In this document: positions 46,250-56,979 of the stretch, piece by piece
Numbering within the stretch: the stretch's first letter is position 1
Layout of the letters: every line of letters starts with the position of its first letter
Assembly (NCBI GenBank): GCA_947685225.1
Contig: CANTUV010000024.1
Span: forward strand, 18,432,001-18,496,000
DNA length: 64,000 bases
Direction of reading: 5' to 3'
Source: Garcia nutans
Lineage: Eukaryota > Streptophyta > Magnoliopsida > Malpighiales > Euphorbiaceae
Notes under the pieces: model-generated
Database searches by the model: none
Told to the model about the DNA's origin: nothing
The model's input: the letters and a program-made list of their open reading frames with translations, nothing else
Made by a program: the position numbers and the translations under genes

Positions 46250-46989
46250 TGTGAGCGGGGATTTTTGCCCCCACTCTCGGTGGAATGGTTCTTGCGACTT
46301 TTGCACTGTTTAGGCTCGGGGCCTTAGAGAACACGAACCTAAGTCCGGAGAAAAATAGAGTCGCCACCGGGATGGACCGGGAAAAAGAAAGGGGTGGATG
46401 ACTCGATTCCTAAGGAATCCCCAACCCCTTAATGGGTTCGGAAAGTTGGGTACGTGTGGGGAAGGTGAGAAATGGCCCAGCACCCCCACAACGCCCGGTT
46501 CATTAGAACTGGCCTCCTTTACAGGTCTTAATATTATAAAATTCTTAAATATAATACATTATCCATATTACACACAATAATTAAAAGAAAGCATCAATAT
46601 ATTAAAATCAAAGCAATGTCCAAAAAAAGCAAATAAATGGACACCCATCCAAGGATGGAAACATGTCCTTACATCACATGCCTAAATAGGACACCCACCA
46701 AAAGGTAGAAACATGCCCTTTACATAGGTTCTAAAATAGAAAGGCAAATTAAATTACATGATGTTTAACTAATGAGGTACCCACTAAGTGGAAACATACC
46801 TCTTACAACTTTTGGAAATCTAAATTAATTGATAAAAGTAAATAATCATTCATCATAAATAAATCATTCATCAAAGCTATTAATCAAAATAGAAAATAAA
46901 CATCCATCCATGATAAATTAAATAAATCAAGAATTGAAATTAAACAAATTAAGGCATAAGAAATAAATCAAAGAATAATCAAGTATGGA
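46250..46989 (-). repeat. T6: Tat-like LTR fragment (U5-side third)
   Basis: TGTGAGCGGGG through AATCAAGTATGGA matches the first 740 bases of the T3 LTR. It then passes into a Tek-F LTR at a shared TATGGA. Preceded by ATACT in Tek-E. The rest of this LTR or element has been deleted. Confidence 0.85.
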
Positions 46990-47354
46990 GCTAGCCGGCC
47001 AAGGAGAAAAGAAAAGAAGAAGAAGATGAATAGAGAAAAGCAAAGTCAACACTCAACTCTTCTTTCAACCACTAAAAATTCCTTTTGATTCTCAACCAAG
47101 CAATTTTATTAATATAATATTCATAAAAATCTTCATCCACTTACTAATTTCCATTTCAATTAATTAAATAAAAATAAATAAATCTTCTTTTGACCTTCCA
47201 TTTCTTTGACTTGTATATGTTGTATATATCTCATATATACAACATATACACTCTTCTCTTTACCCATTTTCTCTTTCCACTTAAACATATACATTTAATC
47301 CAAATACAACAATAAATATTCCAAAACTTTTAGGGTATACTTTGGAATATTACA
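46984..47354 (-). repeat. Tek-F 3' LTR remnant
   Basis: Matches 54384-54754 from TATGGAGCTAGCCGGCC to TTTGGAATATTACA. The other 2.2 kb is missing. Confidence 0.9.
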
Positions 47355-47372
47355 ATTCTCCCCCTCTAAAAA
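47355..47372 (-). other. Tek-F polypurine tract
   Basis: Minus strand TTTTTAGAGGGGGAGAAT before TGTAATATTCC. Confidence 0.8.
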
Positions 47373-47400
47373 GAAATTTCATCCTCGAAATTACCTGATC

Positions 47401-48790
47401 TCAATTCTGAAACAGCTGGGGATACTGATCTCGCATCGCTTGCTCACTCTCCCAAGTTGCCTCTTCCTACGCATGATTCTTCCAAAGAACCTTTACAAGT
47501 GGCACTTTCTTATTTCTCAACTCTTTCATTTTATGTGTCAAAATAACCATTGGTTCTTCTTCAAAAGTTAGATCCGGACTCACCTCAATAGATTCAACGG
47601 ACAGAACATGAGATGGGTCTGATGTGTACTTCTGCAGCATAGAAACATGGAAGACATTGTGAATTCTATCCAACTCATGCGGCAAAGCAATTCGATAAGC
47701 AACTGGTCCCACTCTCTCCAATACCTCATAAGGTCCAATAAAATGAGGACTTAGCTTCCCTTTGCGGCCAAATCTCAAAATCTTCTTCCAAGGAGCCACT
47801 TTCAGAAATACTTTATCTCCAACATTGAACTCTAAGTCTCTCCTCTTCAAATATGAATAAGATTTCTGCCGATCTGAAGCTGCTTTCAACCGATCCCGAA
47901 TTATTTTCACTTTCTCTTCCGTTTCTTTAATCAAATCAGGACCAACCAATTTGCCTTCTCCAACTTCATTCCAACATATAGGCGTTCTGCATCTTCTACC
48001 ATACAATGCCTCATAAGGTGCCATTTTAATACTAGACTGATAACTATTGTTATAAGCAAATTCCATTAATGGCAAAAATCTATCCCAACTTTCAGAGAAT
48101 TCAATGACACAGCTTCTCAACATGTCCTCCAAAATCTGTATCACTTTCTTTGACTGCCCATCTATCTGCGGATGAAAAGCAGTACTAAAGTGCAATCGAG
48201 AACCCAAAGCACCATGTAAACTCTTCCAAAACGTCGAAGTAAACCGAAGATCTCGATCAGACACTAAAGAAATTGGGACTCCATGCAACTTCACTATCCC
48301 ACTGATATATAGCTTAGCCAACTTCTCAAGAGAATAGTCCATTCGAACTAGAAGAAAATGAGCTGTCTTTGTCAACCGATCAACAATCACCCAAATAGCA
48401 TCATGATTCTTCTAAGTTAATGGCAAACAAGTCACAAAATCCATTGTCACACGTTCCCATTTCCATTCAGGCACTGAAAAAAGTTGAAGCAACCCTTTTG
48501 GAACTTGATGCTCAGCTTTCACCCTCTGATAAGTGAAACATTTAGATACAAACTCCGCTATGTCCCTCTTCATACCTGACCACCAGTAATGTTGCTTCAA
48601 ATCATGATATATTTTAGTACTCCCAGGGTGCATAGCAAAAGTCAACTGATGTGCTTCCTCTAAAATAGTCTTTCTTAATCTTACATCATTAGGAACACAT
48701 TATCTATCCTTGAACCAAAGGCTACCATCGTCTCTCATATAAAAATCTTGGTTCTCTCCTTTCTGGTAACCCGAAACAATCTTCTGAATT
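47401..48790 (-). pseudogene. pol: Tek-F integrase and chromodomain (catalytic residue lost)
   Basis: Same frame as the rest of Tek-F gag-pol. The HHCC region is damaged: CFTYQ replaces CLTCQ, so the last zinc cysteine is tyrosine. The catalytic core keeps D in TMDFVTCLP and D in SLVSDRDLRF, but the glutamate is lysine (DGQSKKVIQ instead of DGQSERVIQ). GPY/F (FIGPYEVLERVGP) and a chromodomain-like tail follow, ending at the TGA at 47401-47403. In-frame stops lie at about 48697-48699, 48412-48414 and 47467-47469. Even if read through, this integrase should be inactive. Confidence 0.9.
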
Positions 48791-50937
48791 TTCTCATCAG
48801 CCAATTGAGCCTCTTTAATCTGATCCAACAACACCAGTCTCAAATGCAACTGAGCTAACAAGGCTCCATCATCACATGATTCAAAATTAGCATGCAATAC
48901 TCTCAACTCAACAAGCAATGAGAGCGAATAAACAATCAAACCTGCCAAAGACTTCCGACTCAAGGCATCCGCAACAACATTTGCCCTACCAGGATGATAA
49001 TCAATCAAATAGTCGTAATCTTTGATCAGCTCCAACCATCGTCTTTGCCGAAGATTAAGCTCTCTCTGAACCCCCAAATATTTCAAACTCTTATGATCCG
49101 TGTAAATGAAACACTTCTCCCCATACAAGTAGTGTTGCCAAATCTTCAAAGCAAAAACTATGGCTGCTAACTCCAAATCATGTGTCGGATAATTAAACTC
49201 ATGCGGCTTCAACTACCGAGAAGCATAAGCTATGACTTTACCCTCTTGCATCAAAACACAACCTAAACCATTATGTGAAGCATCACTGTAAATAACATAT
49301 GGTTCATCTTCCACAGGCAAAGTAAGAACAGGAGCTTGAGTCAACATTTCTTTCAACTGCTCAAAGCTAGCTTGACACTGATCCGTCCACACAAATCTAA
49401 CTCCTTTCCGAAGTAATCTGGTAAGTGGAGTAGCTATCAAAGAAAAACCTTTCACAAACTGTCGATAATAGCCTGCCAAACCCAGAAAACTTCTAACTTT
49501 AGTTATAGACTTCGGTGGACTCCAATTCAAAATGGCCTCAACTTTACTTGGATCAACTCTTATACCATCTGCTGAAACTATATGACCGAGAAAAGTCACT
49601 TGATCAAGCCAAAACTCACACTTCGACAGCTTAGCATACAATTGCTTCTCTCTCAAGGTCTGCAATACAATCCGCAGATGCTTGTCATGATCCTCTTCAT
49701 TACGCGAATACACCAAAATATCATCAATGAAGACCACCACAAACTGATCTAGATAGGGCCTAAACACCTTATTCATCAAATCCATGAAAGCTACAGGTGC
49801 ATTCGTCAATCCAAAAGGCATCACTAAAAACTCATAATGCCCATATCTTGTGCGGAAAGCTGTCTTAGGAACATCTTCAGCTCTGACTCTCAACTGATGG
49901 TACCCTGATCTCAAATCAATCTTTGAAAATACTACTGCTCCCTTCAACTGATTGAAGAGATCATCTATTCTAGGCAGAGGGTATTTATTCTTGATAGTCA
50001 CCTTGTTCAATTGCCTATAATCGATGCACAACCTCAAAGTACCATCCTTCTTCTTCACAAACAAAACAGGTGCTCCCCACGGAGAAACACTGGGGCGAAC
50101 AAACCCTTTATCCAATAACTCCTGCAACTGCACCTTCAACTCTCTCAACTCAGCAGGTGCCATTCGATAAGGAGTAATAGAGATGGGAGTGGTACCAGGC
50201 AACAAATCAATACCAAACTCAACCTCTCTCTCAGGGGGTAACCCTGGCAACTCCTCCAGAAAAATATCTAGAAATTCCGCAACTGTGGGTATACTATCAA
50301 GTTGAGAACCCACTACTCTGGTATCCACAACATGAGTAAGAAAAGCATCACACCCTTTTCTAATCAACTTTCTAGCTGTAACAACTGATACAAACAAGGA
50401 TGCAAGTTGTCTTTGCTCACTAGATATCATCACACTTCTACCATCACTGGTTCTCAGGGTAACACACTTCTTTTGACAGTCTACCATAGCTCCATGCTTA
50501 GACAACCAGTCCATACCTAAAATCAAATCATACTCCTTAAAAGACATTTCAATCAAATCACCAAGAAACTCCTCACCTTGCACCACAACTGAACTATCAT
50601 GATGCACCTTACTAACTACCACACTATGCCCTAAAGGATTTGTCACCAAGACACCAAATCCTAAGGACTCTGAATGCAATTCAGACACAGGCAAGATAGA
50701 TGTACTTATGTATGAATGAGTAGATCCTGGATCAATCAAAGCAAGAACTGAAATGCCTAATAAAGAAAATGTACCAGCAATGACTGTTGAAGCATCTGGT
50801 TGCCTCTGCATCACATACACTCGCTGAGAAGACCCAGCCTCATCTGACCTACTGCCTCCGGATGTAGAGCCTCCTCTCTGACTGATCCCAGGTCGACCAC
50901 CTCTACTAATACCTCTGCCACTTTGACCTCCTCTCAC
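48791..50937 (-). pseudogene. pol: Tek-F protease, reverse transcriptase and RNase H
   Basis: From 50937 to 49213 a 574-codon frame is uninterrupted: an RGG-like tail of Gag, protease (LIDPGSTHSYIS, YDLILGMDWLSKHG), RT (FVKKKDGTLRLCIDYRQLNK, MPFGLTNAPVAF, FIDDILVYSRN) and the start of RNase H (YSDASHNGLGCV). A TAG at 49213-49215 interrupts RNase H, which continues in the same frame with DLELAAIVFALK, YTDHKSLKYL and NVVADALSRK. All RT and RNase H acidic residues I can identify are present. This is the best preserved coding stretch of the window. Confidence 0.92.
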
Positions 50938-52050
50938 ACTAGGTCAAGAAACTGCAGAATCTGCCTGCCTATGCTCCTGCATCTTAGGACAATCTCTAAT
51001 GAAATGGTCGGGCGATCCACATCTGAAACACACAGCTGATCCACTAATCTTCCAACAAACACGCCCATGTATCCTACCACCATGGACACATGTAGGTGGA
51101 GTAGACCTCTAAACCACTAGAGTCGGGGCACTAGCTACAGAAACTGTAGGTCTCGGTCTTTGCCTCTGATACTGAACTGACCTACCCGACTGCCTTTGGC
51201 TCCTACTAACTCTCGGAACAAAACTTCCTCAGCCTCTCTTCATAGACGAAGACCCTGCCTCAAACTGGGATCTCCTAACTCTGGTCTCCTCTTCAGTAGC
51301 AGCTGCTACAATAGCCTATGCTCTCTCAACACTTCTGGCTGCTGCAACAAGCTGGGAAAGATCCTGATACCGAAAACCAGCAACAATACACATAATAGAG
51401 GGCCTCAACCCTTCCTCAAATCTCCTACACCGGTCAATCTCATCTGAAATAATCCCTCCGGCATAATGACTCAACCAAATGAACTCTACCTCATACTCTG
51501 TCACAGTCCAATTATCTTATCTCAGATTTAGAAATTTCATTTTCTTGACATCCTTATACTCCCTCAGAGTATATTTCTGCTCAAACTCCCGCATAAAATC
51601 ACTATAAAACAAAGTAGGTGGATCATCCATAGCATGAGGAACCGTCTTCCACCAATCATAAGCATCTTTCTGCAGAAGGGATTTAGCATAATCAAATTTC
51701 TCTTCAGGAGTGGCTTGCAACTAGATGAATACCCTCTGAACTCTATCCAACCACTGCTCAGCTACTGCAGGATCTGTAGTACCAAAGAAATCTTCAGCCC
51801 CAAATTTCCTCAATTTATCATAATGCCTCACCGGTACTTGTGGCTGTGGTGGTGGTGGCTGCACTGGAGCTTGCCTCAACAATTCTACCACATGTTGTAA
51901 CCAAATCGGCGGAACCTCATCAGCAGCTGATCTCTCTTGCACAAGAGCAGGTGCCTCTCTAGCTCTCTCAATCCTAGCTCTATCTCTACCCTCTTTAGGA
52001 GCTACACTCTCAGCACTACCTTCTATGGACTGACGTGAATGAGACGCCAT
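50938..52050 (-). pseudogene. gag: Tek-F Gag: capsid and CCHC knuckle with nonsense codons
   Basis: Starts at the ATG at 52048-52050 (MASHSRQSIEGSAESVAPKE). Acidic and charged N-terminus, Pro/Gln-rich linker, capsid domain (AEQWLDRVQRVF, DAYDWWKTVPHA, FMREFEQKYTL, FEEGLRPSI) and a standard CX2CX4HX4C knuckle (CFRCGSPDHFIRDC, about 51000-51041). Stops at 51721-51723, 51517-51519, 51316-51318 and about three more up to 50944 lie in an otherwise unbroken frame shared with pol. By comparison with Tek-A most are CAG, CAA or CGA codons turned into TAG, TAA or TGA. Confidence 0.88.
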
Positions 52051-52200
52051 CACTACCTATATCTGCAAACACAGCAGAATAAACCTCATCAAAGATCAGA
52101 GACTACCAATACCAAAACATGTATCTTATTTAAAAACCAACTTTTAAAATCAAAATGTTCTTTTTCTTACAATTTACCTAGGTTGAGAATCTCAAACCTA

Positions 52201-52213
52201 GGCTCTGATACCA
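52201..52213 (-). other. Tek-F primer binding site, initiator tRNA-Met
   Basis: Minus strand TGGTATCAGAGCC, an exact match to the complement of the plant initiator tRNA-Met 3' end, seven bases from the LTR. Confidence 0.9.
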
Positions 52214-52220
52214 AAACAGA

Positions 52221-54754
52221 TGTAACACCCCTATACCCCATATACGCACACTACATACAACCATATCTATAATAAACGTATACCAGATACAGGAGTGTCA
52301 CGGTTTACTAAACAAAAAAATCTTTTCTTTTAGCAATAATATGAGAAAACTTAAAACATTTAAGTTATATTATAAAACATAATATATATATATAACATTT
52401 ATTTATTAAGCAGCAGAAAATGTAGCGGTATTTACATATATATATATACATCAAAATCAATATTTACAAAACATAAATTTTACCAATGTTTGGCAGTTCG
52501 TCTTTGATCTTTAAGTCCACTATCAACACCTCACAAGCCTAAACTCGATTCGGTCTAGCTGAACTCTCCGGTTCTACCATGTCACCTGTGCAATGAACCA
52601 CAATCGCGCTAAGCCATAGGCTTAGTGGTACAAACCACAATAACAATATGCTTTAATGCAATGTCAATGTCATACTTTCAAGCAATAGAGATCATATTCA
52701 AAAATGCAATATTTCATAACATTACATTTCATTATCTTATTTAATTGTTTTACCATTTATGATTCACATTGAAACAAAGACAAGCATGGGCCCAAAAAGG
52801 ATCTAATATGTTATTCAAAATTCAGAGTTACTGCTTTGGTCCATAATCACATTCATCAAGCCCGTAGGTGATATATATATCTATCCATGGATAATGTAAC
52901 AGACCCAGTCTCTTGGACCTCAACCCGGCTAGACCCTAGGGCCCCAGTATCTTGGTCCTCAACCCGGCTAGACTGTTACTATTTTTGAGGCTTACGACCC
53001 GGTCTTTTCACCTCAAAAATATCATTTTTCATATTTATCAGATGGGTTCAGCTTACGACCCGGTCTTTTCACCTGCCCAGCAATTCATAGGCATGCCGCC
53101 AAACTCAGAACTCTGAAAATTGAATAACATACTAGGCACACAATTAATTCATTTATCTCGTTATCAATCTCTTTCACAATTCATTTCTCATTTCATTTCT
53201 CATAATCAAACTAGGCAACCATGCCCCAATTATTTCATTTGCATCATTATAGCCAACAACAATGGCTGCACATCTCATCATTAAAATATACATAACCAAT
53301 TGTATTGGACATACATTTTGAATGATCATCATATCTTTCACATTATGCAAATCATAACATTAATCAAATGTGTTAACAATGTAATAAATTACTTAACACA
53401 TTTACAACCAAATGTGTTAAGTCTCAAAATCATGTAAATGTATGCAACCATGTAAGTTTGTACTTACCTCAAGAGCAACTCACACCAATCTAAACACTTC
53501 CTCTTCCAAGAATCCTCCAACGCTTGGATTAGGGCAACTCAATCTCTTCAAAACCTAATCCAAAAGTGATAATACACACTCACTTAAAGATACACATGAG
53601 ATAATAAGGCTAAGAATCAACTAGGGCAAACTCTACACATGACACGCTCAATAACACGGGTGTGTCCCTGACCGTGCCCTAAACTCACAACACAGAAGCT
53701 TTGACACGCTCAGTGACATGGGCATGTCACTGGCCATGTCAATCCTCCCTCGACACAGTAGCTATGACACGCTTAGTGACATGGGCGTGTCACTGGACGT
53801 GTCAATGCTACTACAACACAGAAGCTGTGACACGCTCAGTGACATGGGCGTGTCACTGGTCGTGTCACCCATCCAGAAAATAGAATCATTGACACGCCTA
53901 AAGACTTGGCCGTGCTTATGGGCTTGTCAAGCCAAAAATCCTGATTCCGGCAACAACAACATCACATCCAACAAACCTCTTACTTCCACCATCTTCCACT
54001 CCAAACAAACTTAACTAAACACACCCATAAACCATACTAACTTGCAAAAACATCAAAACAACTCAATACATACATCAAACACCAATTCACAACCATCACA
54101 TACACACAACTCAAACACAACACTTGTTTTCTTCCAACACCAAACTTAACTCTATCTCAAAATCAACACCAATAAGATCAAACACCCTCAAATACACCAT
54201 AATCAAATATACACATACCATCAACAATCAAACACCAAACTCAAAACACAAACTTAGAAGAAAACCAAAGAATCAAGTGGAGAACTTACCAAAAGTGATG
54301 AAAACTGTTAGATTTCCAACTTGATCACTTGAAACATCCTTCAATCTTGAGTTTGGAAAGACAAAATATCACTTCCTCTCTTGCTATGGAGCTAGCCGGC
54401 CAAGGACAAAAGAAAAGAAGAAGAAGATGAATAGAGAAAAGCAAAGTCAACACTCAACTCTTCTTTCAACCACTAAAACTCCCTTTAATTCTCAACCAAG
54501 AAATTTTATTAATATAATATTCATAAAAATCTTCATCCACTTACTAATTTCCATTTCAATTAATTAAATAAAAATAAATAAATCTTCTTTTGACCTTCCA
54601 TTTCTTTGACGTGTATATGTTGTATATATCTCATATATACAACATATACACTCTTCTCTTTACCTCTTTTCTCTTTCCACTTAAACATATACATTTAATC
54701 CAAATACAACAATAAATATTCCAAAACTTTTAGGGTATACTTTGGAATATTACA
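52221..54754 (-). repeat. Tek-F 5' LTR, complete, 2534 bp
   Basis: The plus strand runs TGTAACACCCCTATACCCC to TTTGGAATATTACA. It shares the CAATCGCGCTAAGCC block (52602), the CAACCCGGCTAGAC duplication (52921-52977) and splice-like sites with Tek-A, but the U3 half differs and carries a 63-bp hairpin minisatellite. Confidence 0.92.
53640..53935. repeat. 63-bp hairpin minisatellite in Tek-F LTR, five units
   Basis: Units begin TGACACGCYYA at 53640, 53702, 53765, 53828 and 53890. The core TGACACGCTCA-GTGACA-TGGGCGTGTCA folds on itself, followed by CTGG.CGTGTCA and AACACAGAAGCT. Because 63 is a multiple of three, a short frame stays open across it; I do not regard this as coding. Confidence 0.93.
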
Positions 54755-55167
54755 ACTATGGTCATCCTCCCTCTGGCTAGCCATTCAATCCAAAGCTAGA
54801 TCTAAAATCAGTATGCTTTGGGCAATACATTAGTTTTAAATTAACATTGAATTATGTAATCACTTCAATGGCACAATTCTTTGATCAACACTTGATATTA
54901 CACATATTTATTTTATATTCAAAATTTATTACACTACTTGTTTATGTTGATTTCAAAAATTCTTTACACTTTAAGACCTTATAATCATTTAGGCCAAAAT
55001 CCTAGAGGAAAAACAAGAAAAAGAGCTATTTTGGGCAAATTTCTTTAAGTGACACGCCCAGCAAAATGGGCGTGTCAATGAACGTGTCATTTATACAGTT
55101 TATGGAAGCTTTGATACACTCAATGACATGGGCGTGTCATTTATCTTGTATTACAGTAGCTACGACA
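54755..55167 (-). repeat. Tek-E right LTR, part 1
   Basis: Matches 45542-45940 of the left LTR, from ACTATGG.CATCCTCC to GTAGCTACGACA, including a hairpin unit. Flanked on the left by Tek-F and interrupted on the right by Tek-G. Confidence 0.8.
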
Positions 55168-56735
55168 TGTCACATACGTGATTTTAGAAATATAAAAGTT
55201 GTATATACACAATATATATCTAGTATATATATAACATATACATATGGTATATTAATTGTATATGTTGGATTAATACATTACATACTTAATATATTTAATA
55301 CACATAAAAGGTACATTTGATGTGTATATAAGATACACATTACTTGTGCATATGTGTAATATCCCAAATTTTTGAAAAGTTCTAATTTTTGAAAATTTAA
55401 TAAAATAAATTATAATTTAAATGGATAAATTAAATTAATGGTATTAAATGAAAAATAAAGGGATTTTAAGTGAAAAAGTAGAATATATATGTGATATATA
55501 TGTAAAATATATACAACATATAAAAGTCAACACTTTTAAAAGAAAAGTCAAAGTAAAAGGGTATTTTGGTAATTAAATATTAGAAATTTAAAATTAATAA
55601 AATAATTCAAAAATAAATTATTTTTGAATGGAAGAGGGATTTTGGACTTTTAATTTATTAAATAAATAATTAAATAATTAATTATTAAATTATTTTAATA
55701 TATATATATAGTTACAAATAAAGATGAAAGGAAAAAGAAAATTTAAAAGTTGTCTTCATCTTCCTCTTCTTCTCTCAAGGGCAGGCCACCATAGATGCAA
55801 GACCAAGGAATTTGATTCTTCCATATTCAATTTATTGAATGATTTAACAAGTTTAAAGTGGATTGTTAGTGATTTCCACCAAAATTAGTAAGTTTTCAAC
55901 TTCTTTATTTGGATTTCATGAAAGTATGAATATGTGTGTTTTGGGTTTTTGAAGTTCTAGGATTTAATTGTCTATTTGGGTATGGATGAAGTTATTTTAA
56001 GTGATTAACAATGATTTTAAGGTTGGAATAAAGAAATGGTTGAGTTTGGGTAAGATTGGTGAAGAGAGAGAATTTAGGGTTATGGAACATTTGAGTTTTT
56101 GAAATCATGAGTTTTAATTGTGCAAATTAGTTCCAAATGTGTTGTTTTAATGCATAAACAAGGATTTTAAAATCAAATGATGGATTTAGTTAAGTTTGGA
56201 TAGAGTTTGAAGATGGTAGTATTGATTTAGGGTTTTGGAAAAGTGAATTTTCAAAGAATGATTAATTGTTTGATTTTAATGCTTAAATCATGTTATTTAA
56301 TGATATAAGTGGTGAAAATAAGATTGAAATGATAATTGGATTGAGTTGGAATGAAGATCCTTCAATGGTGAAAGTTATGCCATTTTAGGGTTTTGAACAT
56401 AAGCATGTGGTTAATTAATGTAATTGATTTAAACATGTTAAAATATGTTTGTAATGATATAAATAAACTCAAAACTATAATTTAATGGGTTAATATAGAT
56501 TTGCTAAGTTAAAGTAAGGAAAGACTTAATTTTTGAAATTTTGTAGGAGTGTTGTTAAATTAAGGTTTGATGTTTAGAATGCCTTAGAATGTGATATTAA
56601 ATGATTATTTATGATCACATTTAATATAGGAATTGAGAAGAAGTAGTTTGGCCAATCCAAGTGTTGAAGGGAAACTTGGAAGAGAAAGTTGGTGGGAGTT
56701 TTAAGATTATTTTGGTTGCCATTTGAGGTAAGTAC
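55168..56735 (+). repeat. Tek-G LTR, part 1, plus orientation
   Basis: From 55355 (TGTAATATCCCAAATTTTTG) the sequence is a plus-strand Tek-A-type LTR: GTGATTTCCACCAAAATTAG, TTTGTAGGAGTG and TTTGAGGTAAGTAC. The first 187 bp (55168-55354) are AT-rich TATATAC-type sequence that does not match Tek-A; they may be part of the LTR or another fragment. If the insertion starts at 55168, flanks CGACA and TGACA match 4 of 5. Confidence 0.75.
56731..56735. repeat. Target duplication AGTAC, left copy
   Basis: AGTAC here and at 59990-59994 enclose both the short repeat and the solo LTR. Joining the flanks restores GAGGTAAGTACAAACTTTG of the Tek-G LTR. Confidence 0.85.
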
Positions 56736-56979
56736 TGTAAAGACCCCACTAGCACAGTCTTATGACAGCTGGTCTATTGGGTCTTTTCTCCCGTAGGTGG
56801 ACCGTAGTCCCAGCCCTCAACCCAGTAGGCCGCCACAGTACCCGTTCACCTCACGGTTTCCGAGCAGGAATTTATTTATTTGGACTCAAATGAGGTCGCC
56901 TCCCTTATTCGAACCCGTGACCTCCTCCCTTAAGAGGAAACCATGAGCTGAACGAGTACCATTTCTACCACTAAATAAA
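56736..56979 (-). repeat. Short dispersed repeat with tRNA-like box B
   Basis: Runs TGTAAAGACCCCACTAGC to CCACTAAATAA. The minus strand has ACGGGTTCGAATAAGGG, matching box B GGTTCGANNCC at the core, and CAGCTCATGG upstream as a weak box A. Homologous to the tandem units at 24252-24829 through ATTTGGACTC..GAGG and CGAACCC.TGACCTCC. Confidence 0.65.

Larger units (their letters stand above)
46984..54754 (-). mobile_element. Tek-F: Tekay-type chromovirus, minus strand, 3' LTR truncated
   Basis: Complete 5' LTR (52221-54754), exact tRNA-Met primer site, a full-length gag-pol frame, PPT and the U3-side 371 bp of its 3' LTR. The LTR overlap shows about nine differences in 370 bp (counted by eye). 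The right flank is Tek-E LTR; the left flank was lost in a deletion. Confidence 0.92.

Noticed and set aside
53701..54014. Open frame with a 21-residue repeat
   Set aside because: It follows from the 63-bp hairpin repeat inside an LTR; there is no start context, homology, or conservation in Tek-E copies.
56736..56979. Cassandra-type 5S rRNA-bearing TRIM LTR
   Set aside because: No match to the conserved plant 5S internal promoter by eye; the box B-like motif resembles tRNA instead.
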